Shown: one piece after another, positions 24,223-33,220 of the stretch
Numbering within the stretch: position 1 is the first letter of the stretch
How the letters are laid out: every line of letters begins with the position of its first letter
Assembly (NCBI RefSeq): GCF_016213215.1
Contig: NZ_JACRAW010000139.1
Coordinates: 1 to 44,472 of the forward strand
Direction: 5' to 3'
From: Bradyrhizobium sp.
GTDB taxonomy: Bacteria; Pseudomonadota; Alphaproteobacteria; Rhizobiales; Xanthobacteraceae
Length of the DNA: 44,472 nucleotides
Notes under the pieces: model-generated
Databases searched by the model: none
What the model saw: only the letters and a program-made list of their open reading frames with translations
What the model was told of the DNA's origin: nothing
Made by a program: the position numbers and the translations under genes

Positions 24223-24579
24223 TTAAGGCCGAGCCAGGATGTCTTCGATCGCACGGCATGCGTCGGCGACCGCGTTCTCAAGGTCCGCGAGAGCCTGCGG
24301 CCGGTCCTCGCCGGTCCGGACAGCCGCTTCCAGCCGGGCTGCCGCCTGCGCGACGGCAAAGGCCCCTATACCGCGTGCGGAGCCTTTAAGCGTGTGCGCC
24401 AGCGAACTCGCGTCGGCCGGCAGCGCCGCGATCGTGGAGATCAGCCGGCGCGACTGCTCGGAGAACAGTGCGAGCACCTCGCGCTCCAGCACGGCGTCTC
24501 CGAGCGTCATGCGATCGAGATGATCGAGATCGAGCGGACCGGGACCAGGAACGAGCGGAGGTGAGCGCATCCATTCCAT
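24223..24579 (-). CDS. Hpt-domain phosphotransfer protein
   Basis: 118 residues. LAHTLKGSARGIGAFAVAQA is the Hpt helix with His62 as the phosphorylated residue (HxLKGS pattern), preceded by VLEREVLALFSEQSRRLIS and followed by ARLEAAVRTG. It would relay phosphate between a hybrid kinase and a response regulator; neither is nearby. It is too short to be ChpT of the CtrA relay. A second ATG at 24570 is possible. It shares a control region with the divergent GPR-like gene, which has CtrA-type boxes. Confidence 0.85.
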   Translation of the reverse strand: MEWMRSPPLVPGPGPLDLDHLDRMTLGDAVLEREVLALFSEQSRRLISTIAALPADASSLAHTLKGSARGIGAFAVAQAAARLEAAVRTGEDRPQALADLENAVADACRAIEDILARP

Positions 24580-24669
24580 CCGTTGCAGATCGGGAGACAG
24601 GGCCTCGCTCCGGAATCAAAAGGGCCGCCGGTATGGCGGCACACTCACCGCAGCCAAACATGGAAATGG

Positions 24670-24684
24670 TTAATGGAAGGTTAG
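24670..24684. promoter_or_regulatory. CtrA-like site, imperfect
   Basis: TTAA-N7-TTAG (TTAATGGAAGGTTAG) is one base off the CtrA consensus TTAA-N7-TTAA. It lies about 90 bases upstream of the Hpt start. Confidence 0.45.
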
Positions 24685-24789
24685 GCCTCAAAGGCGCAAT
24701 TCTGCCGTTTTGTTGCCGAAATCTCGCCTCAATTCCAAGAGTTCCGTGGAAAATCGTATTTATTGCTAAGGTCTTACGCCGCGATCCTG

Positions 24790-24816
24790 TTAACGATGAT
24801 TAAGATTGTCTTAATC
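24790..24816. promoter_or_regulatory. CtrA-like box, perfect, inside a palindrome
   Basis: TTAA (24800-24803), seven bases, TTAA (24811-24814) matches the CtrA consensus exactly, with another TTAA at 24790-24793. The site also lies in a perfect palindrome, GATTAAGA-ttg-TCTTAATC (24798-24816). It is 165 bases upstream of the GPR-like start. CtrA is the cell-cycle regulator of alphaproteobacteria; binding here is inferred. Confidence 0.6.
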
Positions 24817-24979
24817 GCAAGCATTTCATTCGCACCGCTCAACCAATAGGATGTTTGCGGAAATTGGCGGACAAGCCGTCCGAAAAAGGACGGCACGGCT
24901 CCGCGCGCACGCACCGCTTGTCAGGACGTCGAGCAGGGGCGCGGGGACGAGTAAGAAGTAACGAGGGCTCGGTCTGAAC

Positions 24980-27900
24980 ATGGCGAACACCCCAAAGAAG
25001 GTCAAAGACCCCACCGAAGTCGCGCTTTCTGCCATCCAGGAAGCTTTGAACATCAACGAACCCTCAATCGATACCACCCGCGCTTCCGCGCGCAGCGACT
25101 CGGCCGCGGCCCCCCCGCCCCCGCTGCCGGTCTTCAACGAGCCGACCTTCGAGACCAGGCCCGCGGCGGCCGACCGTCCCGTCTTCGAACCGATCCCGGA
25201 GCCGCAGCCCTCGCGGCGCGCCGCCAATGACGATCGCGAGACGATCGGCCAACTCCTCCAGGCGCTCCAGAAGGGACGTCCGTCCCGCAGCGTCTACACG
25301 CTTGCCACCATCTTCACTGGCGTCTGGCTGGCTGGCTGCGCCCTGCTGACCCTCAGCTTCCTGTCCTCGCTTCAGGCGGCCATCGGCCAGGGCGCTGGCG
25401 GCGTGCTGGTGCTCGCGGGCCTTGCGGCGTTGTTCTTTGCGCCGGTCCTGCTGTTCTATTTCCTCGCCAGCCTCGCCTGGCGCGGCCAGGAATTGCGCAT
25501 GATCGCGCAATCGATGGCGCAGGTCGCGATCCGCTTCTCCGAGCCGGAAGGTTCGGCTTCCGATTCCATGGTGACGGTGGGTCAGGCGATCCGCCGCGAA
25601 GTCGCCGCGATGGGCGACGGTATTGAGCGCGCGATTGCGCGCGCCGGCGAGCTCGAGACGCTGGTCGCCAACGAAGTGGCCGCGCTTGAACGCGCCTACA
25701 CCGACAACGAAGTGAGAATCCGCGCGCTGCTGCAGGACATCGCCCATCAGCGCGACAACCTGGTCGGCCAGGCCGAGCAGGTCCGCAGCGCCATCTCCGG
25801 CGTGCAGATCGACCTGCGCCACGACATCGCACTGATTTCGGATGCGATCGCCTCCCGCGTCGACGAGGTTGCCAAGAGCATCACCAGCGCTCTGGAAGAA
25901 CGCGGCGCACACATCACCTCGGCACTCAGCAATGCCGGCGACAACATGATCCTCGCCCTCGGTGAACGCGGCGGGGACCTGCTCGACCGTCTCGAGGAAG
26001 CGAGCTCCGAGACCACCCGCGCGGTGCTCGACGCCAGCGAGCGGCTGACCACCAGCCTCAACTTCAAGACCGGCCACGTGCACGACGAGTTCGTCGAGCT
26101 CGCCGACCGCGTCCACGACATGCTCAATGAGCGCATCGACCGCATCACCGGCGAGTTCGAGCAGCGCTCCTCCGCCATCGTCGACGGCATCTCCGAGCGC
26201 ACTGAGCAGGTGCACGATTCCCTGAAGAACTCCAGCGACTCCCTGCTCCTCGAACTCGAGCTGCGCAGCAACGATCTTTCCGGCAAGATCGACGACGCCG
26301 GCAGCCGGCTGGCCGATCGCGTCCTGTCCAGCGGTGACAAGGCCAGCGAGGCGCTCGACGTCACCGTCAACGCGCTGATCGCCAAGGTCGTCGGCCAGGC
26401 CGAGACGGCGCACGATTCGCTCGCCCTGCAGATGAGCGCCTTCGACGAGTTGGTGAAGAACCAGGGCTCGGAACTTGTCGAGAAGTTTGCCCGTGACAGT
26501 GGCACCCTCGGCGCGCTGATCACCCGTCACATTTCCGAATTCGACCGCACCGTGAAGACCTTCGGCGGCGAGATCGTCGATCGCATGGGCCAGCGCACCC
26601 AGGAGATCGGCGACAGCCTGAAGAACTATGTCGACAACTTCGACGCGCGCCTGACCTCGAATGGCGGCGAGATCACAGCGGCACTAGACCAGCGCCTGCT
26701 GCAGTTCGACGGCTCCATCAATGCCAAGATCTCGGGCTTCAGCACCGCGATCGAGGGCAGCATGAAGGCCTTCGACGAATCCCTTGGCGGGCGTATCCAG
26801 TCGCTCGAACAGTCGTTCGACGCACGCGCCAAGTCCGTAACTGAAACCGTCGACAGCCGGCTCAACCACCTCGCCTCTTCCCTGACGGATGGCGCGGCGC
26901 AGACGATCCAGTCGATCGATTCTCGTCTGAACCTTTTGACCTCGACGCTGACCGGCGGCACCGCCCAGGTCATCGAGGCGATCGACCATCGCGTTGCCAG
27001 CGTCACCGAGACGATCGACGGTCGCAGTGCGCATCTCACGGACACGGTGACCGCGCGCTTCCAGGAGATCCATCAGGCCATCGAGACCAAGGTCGGCCTC
27101 GTCGCCAACGACATCGACGTCCGCGTCGCGCAGTTCGAAGACCTGCTCGGCTCGCGCGTCGAAGCCGTCGCCGGACGCATCGAAAGCAGCGGGCGGCAGG
27201 CCAGTGATGACCTGATGACGCGTGCGGAGATCATCTCCACCACCATCAGGTCGCATGTCGAGGACGCCGAGCGCTCGCTCACCAACCTGGTCGTCAACAC
27301 CAGCGAGACGATCCAGACGGGAGCGCGCTCTGCGCAGCAGGCGCTGCTGACGGTCTCCTCGGACGTCGGCGCCCAATTGAAGCTGACCTCGTCGGAAGTC
27401 GAACGCGCCCTCACCGCAGTCGGTACCGGCGCGGCGAACTCGATCCTGACCAGCGCCCGCGAGGCTCAGACGACACTGGTCTCCGCCTCCGGGGACGCGG
27501 CCAACCAGATCAAGTCGCTGTCGGCCGATGTCGAACGCACCCTGTCGGCCGCGGGCTCGGCCACGGCGGCCTCCGTCCTGGCGGGCGCGCGCGAAGTGCA
27601 GACCACGCTGGTCACGGCCTCGTCCGATGCCGCCAACCACGTCAAATCGCTTGCCGCCGACGTGCAGCGATCGCTGTCGATGGCCGGAGCCGCGACCGCA
27701 GAGGCGATCACCGCCGGTGCCAAGGACGCGCAGACCAAGCTGATCGCGGCTTCGACGGAAACAGCCAACCAGATCCGGGTGCTGTCCTCCGAAGTGCAGC
27801 GCTCGCTTTCGACGGCCGGCACGTCCACGGCGGAAGTGGTCACGGCGGGTGCCCGCGAGGCACATAACACGCTCGTGTCCGCCTCGTCGGATGCGGCGAA

Positions 27901-30133
27901 CCACGTCAAGTCGCTCGCGCTCGACGTCGAACGCACCCTCACCGCGGTCGGGACCGATACGGCGGCTTCGATCCTCAACAGCGCCCGCGACGCGCAGGCC
28001 TCGCTGACCTCGATCTCGGCCGACGCGGCAGGCCAGATCCGTACGATCTCCATGGAAATCGAGCGCACGCTGGGTAACGCGACCTCTACCGTCACCAACG
28101 ATATCCAGACCAGCGCCATCAACGCCCAGAACGCGCTGGTGGCTGCTTCGAACGAAGCGACCTCCCGGGTCAAGTCGAGCTCGGCTGACGTCGAACGTTC
28201 GGTGTTGGCCGCCAGCAGTTCGTTCAGCTCCGCCATGACGACGAAGACCGACGAGATCGTCAACTACGTGCAGCAGCAGACCGATCGGCTGTCGCAGATG
28301 ATCGACGGCAAGCGCGGCGCGCTGGTCGAAGCCCTGGGTAGCAAGACCACCCAGCTCTCGCACGACATCGACCGGGCCACCTCGGACGCACTGAAGTCGA
28401 TCGAGACACGCAGCCAGTCCTTCGCGCAGTCGATGATGGGCAACGGATCTGAGGTCGCGCGGACCATCAACTCGGCCGGCGAGCTTGCGACCGGCGCGAT
28501 CAACAAGTCGCTGAAGGACCTCGAACAGACTTCGCGCACGGCGATCGAGCAGTCGCGGCAGGTCTCGATTGCGGCCGTCACCGAGATGCAGGAAACCAGC
28601 AAAATGCTGCGTACCGACACGGTGGCGCTGTTCGAACGGCTGCGCGAAGGCAACATCCTCCTCCAGGAGGTGCTGACCGGGGCGCACGACAACCTCAACT
28701 CGCTCGAGCGCGCGCTCGTCACGCGCGTGGCCGATTTCGTCTCGGCCATGAACGATGTCACCGTGCGCAACGGTGCGGCGACGCAGACGCTCGAAGAGCA
28801 GCTGAACATCTTCAACTCCAAGACCACCAAGGCTCTGCAGGATCTCGGCGAGCTGTCGACGCAGTTCGACGAGCACGGCAGGGCCCTGGTCGAAGCTGCG
28901 GCCGTGGTCGAGCAGAGCAACCGCAACACCACCGCCTCGCTCGCCGAGCGCAAGCAGACGCTGGAATCGCTGGTGACCACGATCGACCTGCGCACCGCCG
29001 ATCTGGACCAGCGGCTGTCGCGCTTCACCGGCCTGCTCGATGAATCGCTCGCCGCGGCCGAAGAGCGTGCGCGCGACATCGCCCGCGTGGTGGCGGAAAC
29101 CGCAGGTGCCGGCTCGGTGGCGATCACCCGCCAGTTCGAGGCGGTACGCACCGCCTCCGAGGAGGAGCACCGGCAGACCATCGAGGCCATGCACGACATC
29201 TACCGCCAGACTACCGACGAGGCGGACGCGATGTTCAAGCAGTCCGCGGACAAGTTCGCGAACCTGGTGTCGAGCATGAAGCAGATGGCTCTCGAGATGC
29301 ACAACGAGCTCGAAGCCACCCGCAACGAGCTGCGCCGCGGCGTTCTCGAGATGCCGCAGGAGGCCGCCGAGAGCACCGCGCAGATGCGCAAGGTGATCGT
29401 CGACCAGATCGAGGCGCTCGCGGAGCTGAACCGCATCGTGGCCCAGCATGGCCGCGGCCTCGACGTGGCAACCGTCGGCCGCGCCACCGTCCAGCGTCAG
29501 GAAGAGCCGGTGCTGGCGGCCGTCGGCGGGCGTGGCACCGAAACGCGCATGCGTGATAGCGGCGGCGAGGCGCGTATGCGCGATAGTGGCAGCGCCTCGA
29601 ACCTGCCGCCGCCGGATCTCGGCATGTCGAACTCCCGCCGCACCGAAGCTCCGCCGGTCTCGCCGGTGAGCTCGGACCAGGGCCGCGACGGCTGGTTGTC
29701 GGACCTGCTTCACCGCGCGGACGGCGGTAACGGCCGTGACGCTGGCCGTGAGGCCCCGCGCGGCCGGGCGCCGCAGCAGCAGCCGAGTGGCGGCGGCAAT
29801 CCGCTGGAATCGCTCTCGCTCGACATCGGCCGGCTGATGGACCGCAATCTCGCGGCCGAGATGTGGGATCGCTACCAGCGCGGCGAGGCCAAGGCATTCA
29901 CCAAGCGCCTCTACACGCCGGCCGGCCAGAAAGCCTTCGACGAGGTCGCCCGCAAGTACCGCGCCGACCGCAACTTCAAGCAGACGGTCGACCGCTACAT
30001 CACCGAGTTCGAACGCCTGCTCGATGATGTCGCCCGCGACGGCCGCGGACCGCAGGAGCTGCGCGGCCACCTGACCTCGGAGACCGGGCTGGTCTACACC
30101 CTGCTCGCTCACTCCGCTGGACGGCTGGGGTGA
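24980..30133 (+). CDS. GPR/RgsE/TipN-like giant coiled-coil polar growth protein
   Basis: 1717 residues. A disordered Pro/Ala-rich N-terminus (to about residue 80) leads to RRAANDDRETIGQLLQALQ, two transmembrane helices (about 104-130 and 138-168), then about 1300 residues of nearly continuous helix without proline, including seven exact 44-residue repeats at 782-1089. After a disordered Gly/Arg-rich linker (about 1500-1600) comes a conserved C-terminal domain, MWDRYQRGEAKAFTKRLYTP to LLAHSAGRLG. This layout matches the growth pole ring protein of Agrobacterium (RgsE in Sinorhizobium, related to TipN), which organises unipolar cell-wall growth in Rhizobiales. Assignment rests on architecture and remembered terminal motifs. 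Confidence 0.8.
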   Translation: MANTPKKVKDPTEVALSAIQEALNINEPSIDTTRASARSDSAAAPPPPLPVFNEPTFETRPAAADRPVFEPIPEPQPSRRAANDDRETIGQLLQALQKGRPSRSVYTLATIFTGVWLAGCALLTLSFLSSLQAAIGQGAGGVLVLAGLAALFFAPVLLFYFLASLAWRGQELRMIAQSMAQVAIRFSEPEGSASDSMVTVGQAIRREVAAMGDGIERAIARAGELETLVANEVAALERAYTDNEVRIRALLQDIAHQRDNLVGQAEQVRSAISGVQIDLRHDIALISDAIASRVDEVAKSITSALEERGAHITSALSNAGDNMILALGERGGDLLDRLEEASSETTRAVLDASERLTTSLNFKTGHVHDEFVELADRVHDMLNERIDRITGEFEQRSSAIVDGISERTEQVHDSLKNSSDSLLLELELRSNDLSGKIDDAGSRLADRVLSSGDKASEALDVTVNALIAKVVGQAETAHDSLALQMSAFDELVKNQGSELVEKFARDSGTLGALITRHISEFDRTVKTFGGEIVDRMGQRTQEIGDSLKNYVDNFDARLTSNGGEITAALDQRLLQFDGSINAKISGFSTAIEGSMKAFDESLGGRIQSLEQSFDARAKSVTETVDSRLNHLASSLTDGAAQTIQSIDSRLNLLTSTLTGGTAQVIEAIDHRVASVTETIDGRSAHLTDTVTARFQEIHQAIETKVGLVANDIDVRVAQFEDLLGSRVEAVAGRIESSGRQASDDLMTRAEIISTTIRSHVEDAERSLTNLVVNTSETIQTGARSAQQALLTVSSDVGAQLKLTSSEVERALTAVGTGAANSILTSAREAQTTLVSASGDAANQIKSLSADVERTLSAAGSATAASVLAGAREVQTTLVTASSDAANHVKSLAADVQRSLSMAGAATAEAITAGAKDAQTKLIAASTETANQIRVLSSEVQRSLSTAGTSTAEVVTAGAREAHNTLVSASSDAANHVKSLALDVERTLTAVGTDTAASILNSARDAQASLTSISADAAGQIRTISMEIERTLGNATSTVTNDIQTSAINAQNALVAASNEATSRVKSSSADVERSVLAASSSFSSAMTTKTDEIVNYVQQQTDRLSQMIDGKRGALVEALGSKTTQLSHDIDRATSDALKSIETRSQSFAQSMMGNGSEVARTINSAGELATGAINKSLKDLEQTSRTAIEQSRQVSIAAVTEMQETSKMLRTDTVALFERLREGNILLQEVLTGAHDNLNSLERALVTRVADFVSAMNDVTVRNGAATQTLEEQLNIFNSKTTKALQDLGELSTQFDEHGRALVEAAAVVEQSNRNTTASLAERKQTLESLVTTIDLRTADLDQRLSRFTGLLDESLAAAEERARDIARVVAETAGAGSVAITRQFEAVRTASEEEHRQTIEAMHDIYRQTTDEADAMFKQSADKFANLVSSMKQMALEMHNELEATRNELRRGVLEMPQEAAESTAQMRKVIVDQIEALAELNRIVAQHGRGLDVATVGRATVQRQEEPVLAAVGGRGTETRMRDSGGEARMRDSGSASNLPPPDLGMSNSRRTEAPPVSPVSSDQGRDGWLSDLLHRADGGNGRDAGREAPRGRAPQQQPSGGGNPLESLSLDIGRLMDRNLAAEMWDRYQRGEAKAFTKRLYTPAGQKAFDEVARKYRADRNFKQTVDRYITEFERLLDDVARDGRGPQELRGHLTSETGLVYTLLAHSAGRLG
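27323..28246 (+). repeat. seven tandem 132-bp (44-residue) repeats in the GPR-like gene
   Basis: The units begin ARSAQQALL, AREAQTTLV, AREVQTTLV, AKDAQTKLI, AREAHNTLV, ARDAQASLT and AINAQNALV, each exactly 44 residues. Each carries S/A-D-A-A-N-x-[IV]-[KR] near position 14-20 and [DE]-V-[EQ]-R-[ST]-L at 25-30. Forty-four equals four 11-residue (hendecad) turns, which predicts a straight or right-handed coiled coil. Confidence 0.9.
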
Positions 30134-30166
30134 GAGGCGAACCGAGCGAATAGCGAAGCGAATGTG

Positions 30167-30198
30167 AAAACGGAGGCCTCACGGCCTCCGTTTTTTTT
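30167..30198 (+). terminator. intrinsic terminator of the GPR-like gene
   Basis: CGGAGGCC (30171-30178), loop tcac, GGCCTCCG (30183-30190), then eight T residues; four A residues precede the stem. It lies between the convergent GPR-like and mlaD genes and could also weakly stop transcription from the other side. Confidence 0.92.
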
Positions 30199-30275
30199 AA
30201 AACGATAGACCGTCCGTCCGGCGCAATGCGCCTTGCCGCTGCCCTATTCGCTACTCGCTATTCGCCACTCGCCGA

Positions 30276-31154
30276 TCACTGCGCTCTGCGCCCTTGCCCC
30301 GCACTGGCCGCAGGCTTCGGCTGCTCCGGCGGCGGCGCTTGTTGCGTGTTGCTGGCGCCAAACAGCACCCGCGTCGGGTTGCGATCGAAATTGTTCACGG
30401 CCCGGCTGATGTCGCCAAGCGTGCGGCGGCCGTCCGCCATCAGGGCGCCGGAGCGCTTGTCGAAGTCCTCGGCGAGTTCGCGGATCGACTTCACGGCCTG
30501 GAACAGCTCCCCGCCCTCCTTGCCGCCGGCGAGCGTGTTGAGGCCGAGCATGAGATTGTCGGCCTTGACCATCACGCCGTCGACCTTGGCCATGACGTTG
30601 TCGATGCGCTCGGAATTGCGCGCCAGCGAAGTCGTGAAGGTCTCCAGATTCTTCAGCGAATTCTTCACCGCCTCCTGGTTGTCGGCGACAACCTTGTTGA
30701 TGTTCTGCAGCGTGCCGCGGATCGCTTCCGTGACGTCCTGCAGCCGGTTCGGATCGGCGGTCAGGATCGGTATGCCGTCTTCATCGAGCGGCACCGGCGG
30801 CGCGGCTTCCTCGCCGCCCTTCAGCGAGATCGCGGCCACGCCGGTCAGGCCCTGGAATTCGAGTCCGACCAGGGTGTCCTTGCGAATCGGGGCATTGTTC
30901 TCGACCATCGCGAGTGCGACGACGCGACGCGGGTTGTCGAGCTTCACCTTGACAACTTCACCCACCCGAATACCGTTGAAGTTGACGTTGCCGCCGTTGC
31001 GCAACCCCGTTGCGGGTCCCTCGAACACGACGCGGAGCGGGCTGCGCTGCTTGGTGGAGTGCAGCGACTGGAACCATAGTACGAAGCCGATCGCCGCCGC
31101 GATCACCACCAGGGTGAACGACCCGATCAGCACATAGTTCGCCCGCGTCTCCAT
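30276..31154 (-). CDS. mlaD: MlaD-type MCE lipid-binding protein
   Basis: 292 residues. One N-terminal transmembrane helix (YVLIGSFTLVVIAAAIGFVLW) anchors an MCE domain: LRVVFEGPATGLRNGGNVNFNGIRVGEV and LVGLEFQGLTGVAAISLKGG. MlaD forms a hexameric ring in the periplasm that shuttles phospholipids between MlaFE and the outer membrane. The long helical tail after residue 140 (NLETFTTSLARNSERIDNVM) is longer than in E. coli MlaD and resembles PqiB/YebT-type or plant TGD2-type helices. The ATG at 31154 is 12 bases after the mlaF stop. Last gene of the mlaEFD operon. Confidence 0.9.
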   Translation of the reverse strand: METRANYVLIGSFTLVVIAAAIGFVLWFQSLHSTKQRSPLRVVFEGPATGLRNGGNVNFNGIRVGEVVKVKLDNPRRVVALAMVENNAPIRKDTLVGLEFQGLTGVAAISLKGGEEAAPPVPLDEDGIPILTADPNRLQDVTEAIRGTLQNINKVVADNQEAVKNSLKNLETFTTSLARNSERIDNVMAKVDGVMVKADNLMLGLNTLAGGKEGGELFQAVKSIRELAEDFDKRSGALMADGRRTLGDISRAVNNFDRNPTRVLFGASNTQQAPPPEQPKPAASAGQGRRAQ

Positions 31155-31166
31155 CAACTCACTCCG

Positions 31167-31940
31167 CTACTGGCCCGTGACCGCGCGGGCGCGCTTGCCA
31201 TGGAAATACTGCCTCAACCAGGGATGCTGCGAGGCCTGCATGTCGGCGATCGACCCTGCGGCAATGATCTTACCGTTCCCTAAAACGGCGATACGGTCGC
31301 AAGCGGTGTAAAGGCTGTCGAGATCGTGGGTTACCATGAAAACGGTCAGCCCCAAAGTACGCTGCAGCGTCCTGACCAGCTCGTCGAAGTCGCCCGCGCC
31401 GATCGGATCGAGTCCCGAGGTCGGCTCGTCCAAGAATACCAGCTCCGGATCAAGCGCAAGCGCGCGCGCCAGCGCCACGCGCTTGATCATGCCGCCGGAC
31501 AGCTCCGACGGGAAGCGCTCCGCTACCTCCGGCCGCAGGCCGACCATCGCCAGCTTGGCCATCGTGATCTCGTCCATCAGGCGCTGCGAGACGTTCAGAT
31601 ATTCGCGGACCGGAAACTGGATATTCTGCCGCACCGTGAGCGAAGAAAACAGCGCACCCTGCTGAAACAGGATGCCCCAGCGTCGCTCGACCCCGCGACG
31701 CTCGTCCGAATCCGTCGCATCGAGATCGACGCCGAACACCTCGATGCGGCCGCTGACCTTCGGCACCAGGCCGATGATGGTCCGGGTCAGCACCGATTTG
31801 CCCGCGCCGGATGGGCCAACGAAGCCGAGAATCTCGCCGCGCCGGACGTCGAGGTTGAGGCCGTCCAGAACCCGCGTCGAACCGAACTGCACGGTGATGT
31901 CGCGGACCCGAATGATGGGATTTGCAATCTCGGGCGCCAT
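31167..31940 (-). CDS. mlaF: MlaF-type ABC transporter ATPase
   Basis: 257 residues. Walker A GPSGAGKSVLTR, signature LSGGMIKRVALARAL and Walker B LVFLDEPTSGLDPIGA, followed by the switch His in VTHD. The variant LSGGMxKR is typical of the Mla/Ttg2A lipid-transport ATPases. It powers lipid movement by the MlaE permease. A GTG at 31946 overlapping the mlaE stop is also possible; the ATG at 31940 is preferred. Its close packing with mlaE and mlaD shows a single operon. Confidence 0.95.
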   Translation of the reverse strand: MAPEIANPIIRVRDITVQFGSTRVLDGLNLDVRRGEILGFVGPSGAGKSVLTRTIIGLVPKVSGRIEVFGVDLDATDSDERRGVERRWGILFQQGALFSSLTVRQNIQFPVREYLNVSQRLMDEITMAKLAMVGLRPEVAERFPSELSGGMIKRVALARALALDPELVFLDEPTSGLDPIGAGDFDELVRTLQRTLGLTVFMVTHDLDSLYTACDRIAVLGNGKIIAAGSIADMQASQHPWLRQYFHGKRARAVTGQ

Positions 31941-31942
31941 CG

Positions 31943-33076
31943 TCACATCCCGACGGAAGCGAAGAAGATGGCGAACACGCCATCCATAACGATGACAAAG
32001 AAGATCCCCTTCACCACCGATGCCGTCGTGTGCTGGCCGAGCGATTCAGCGCTGCCCTGCACCGCAAGCCCCTCGACGCAGGCGACGATCCCGATCACCG
32101 CCGCCATGACCGGCGCCTTGACCAAGCCAACGGTGAAGTGATGAATCGAGATCGCATCGCGCAGGCGCAGCAGGAAAGCGTCCGGATCGACGCCGCCGTA
32201 GAGCCAGGCCACCAGCCCTCCGCCATAGAGCGCCGCCATGGCGCCGAGGAAAGCAAGGACCGGCAGCGCGATCACCAGGGCCAGCATCCGCGGAAGGATC
32301 AGGACCTCGATCGGGTCGAATCCCATGGTGCGCAGCGCGTCGATCTCCTCGCGCATCTTCATCGAGCCGAGCTCGGCGGTGTAGGCGCTCCCCGACCGGC
32401 CCGCGACCATGATCGCGACCAGGAGCACGCCGATTTCGCGCAACACCAATACGCCCAGCATGTCGACGACGAAGATGTCCGCACCGAACTTGCGGAAATG
32501 GAAGATGCCCTGCTGCGAGATGATGCAGCCGATCAGGAAGGTGATGAGCACGATGATCGGCACGGCCCGCCAGCAGACCTGTTCGAGGTGATGCACGGTG
32601 GAGGTCAGGCGGAAGGAGCGAGGGTGAACGAGCACCCGCCCGGTCGCCGCGAGCACCGCGCCGAGCATGTCGATCAGGCTGACGAGCGTCCCGCCGATGT
32701 TGACCATGCTGCGGCCGACCTGGTCCAGCATGCCCGTTATCGTCACCGGGTTCGTCTCGACGACCGGGGTGGCTTTGACCCGGCGCACCTCGTCGACGAG
32801 ACTCGAATAATTGACCGATAATCCTGCGATCTGGGCTTCGACGCTGCCTTGGGTCAGGCTGCGACGCAGTCGCTCGATCAGCCAGGCGCCAAAGGTGTCG
32901 AGCTTGGAGACTTGCGAGACATCGATGAAGATATTGGCGCGCGTGCCTGCGAGCTTTTCAGCATCGGCTACCATCCGCTCCAGCAGGGGGGCAAAATGCG
33001 CGGTCCAGGCTCCTGTCGCGCACAGCGCCAAAGCGTTGCCGCGTGCGACCCTCTCCAGCGTCGGATCGCCGCTCAC
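31943..33076 (-). CDS. mlaE: MlaE-type permease with N-terminal STAS domain (MlaB-MlaE fusion)
   Basis: 377 residues from a GTG with ggag eight bases upstream. Residues 1-100 are a STAS-like domain (NIFIDVSQVSKLDTFGAWLIERLRR), the job done by separate MlaB in E. coli. The rest is the MlaE permease with five to six helices (VPIIVLITFLIGCIISQQG, REIGVLLVAIMVAGRSGSAY, AELGSMKMREEIDALRTMGF). The STAS domain is thought to stabilise the ATPase. No mlaC or vacJ/mlaA is next to this operon. First gene of mlaEFD, divergent from the epimerase gene. Confidence 0.93.
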   Translation of the reverse strand: MSGDPTLERVARGNALALCATGAWTAHFAPLLERMVADAEKLAGTRANIFIDVSQVSKLDTFGAWLIERLRRSLTQGSVEAQIAGLSVNYSSLVDEVRRVKATPVVETNPVTITGMLDQVGRSMVNIGGTLVSLIDMLGAVLAATGRVLVHPRSFRLTSTVHHLEQVCWRAVPIIVLITFLIGCIISQQGIFHFRKFGADIFVVDMLGVLVLREIGVLLVAIMVAGRSGSAYTAELGSMKMREEIDALRTMGFDPIEVLILPRMLALVIALPVLAFLGAMAALYGGGLVAWLYGGVDPDAFLLRLRDAISIHHFTVGLVKAPVMAAVIGIVACVEGLAVQGSAESLGQHTTASVVKGIFFVIVMDGVFAIFFASVGM

Positions 33077-33220
33077 GACAGAAGCTCCCGTGCCGGATGG
33101 GCACTGCCGGAGAAAAAGAGATGATTGCGCACGCCGCCCCTACCTTGAAGAAGGTATCCCCAACCAGCCATAATTAGTTGCACGAGGCAACCCAGCGGTT
33201 CAGAATTGCCAGATTCCTAA

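Larger units (their letters stand above)
24580..24979. promoter_or_regulatory. 400-bp divergent control region
   Basis: It separates the Hpt gene (minus) from the GPR-like gene (plus). It is more AT-rich in its middle (24660-24850) than the coding DNA around it and holds the two CtrA-type sites listed separately. No gene is seen in it. Confidence 0.6.

Noticed and set aside
26684..30112. Very long open frame on the reverse strand opposite the GPR-like gene
   Set aside because: It mirrors the codon bias of the real gene (GC-rich third positions, no proline breaks), is His/Arg/Asp-rich with no domain, and has no start context.
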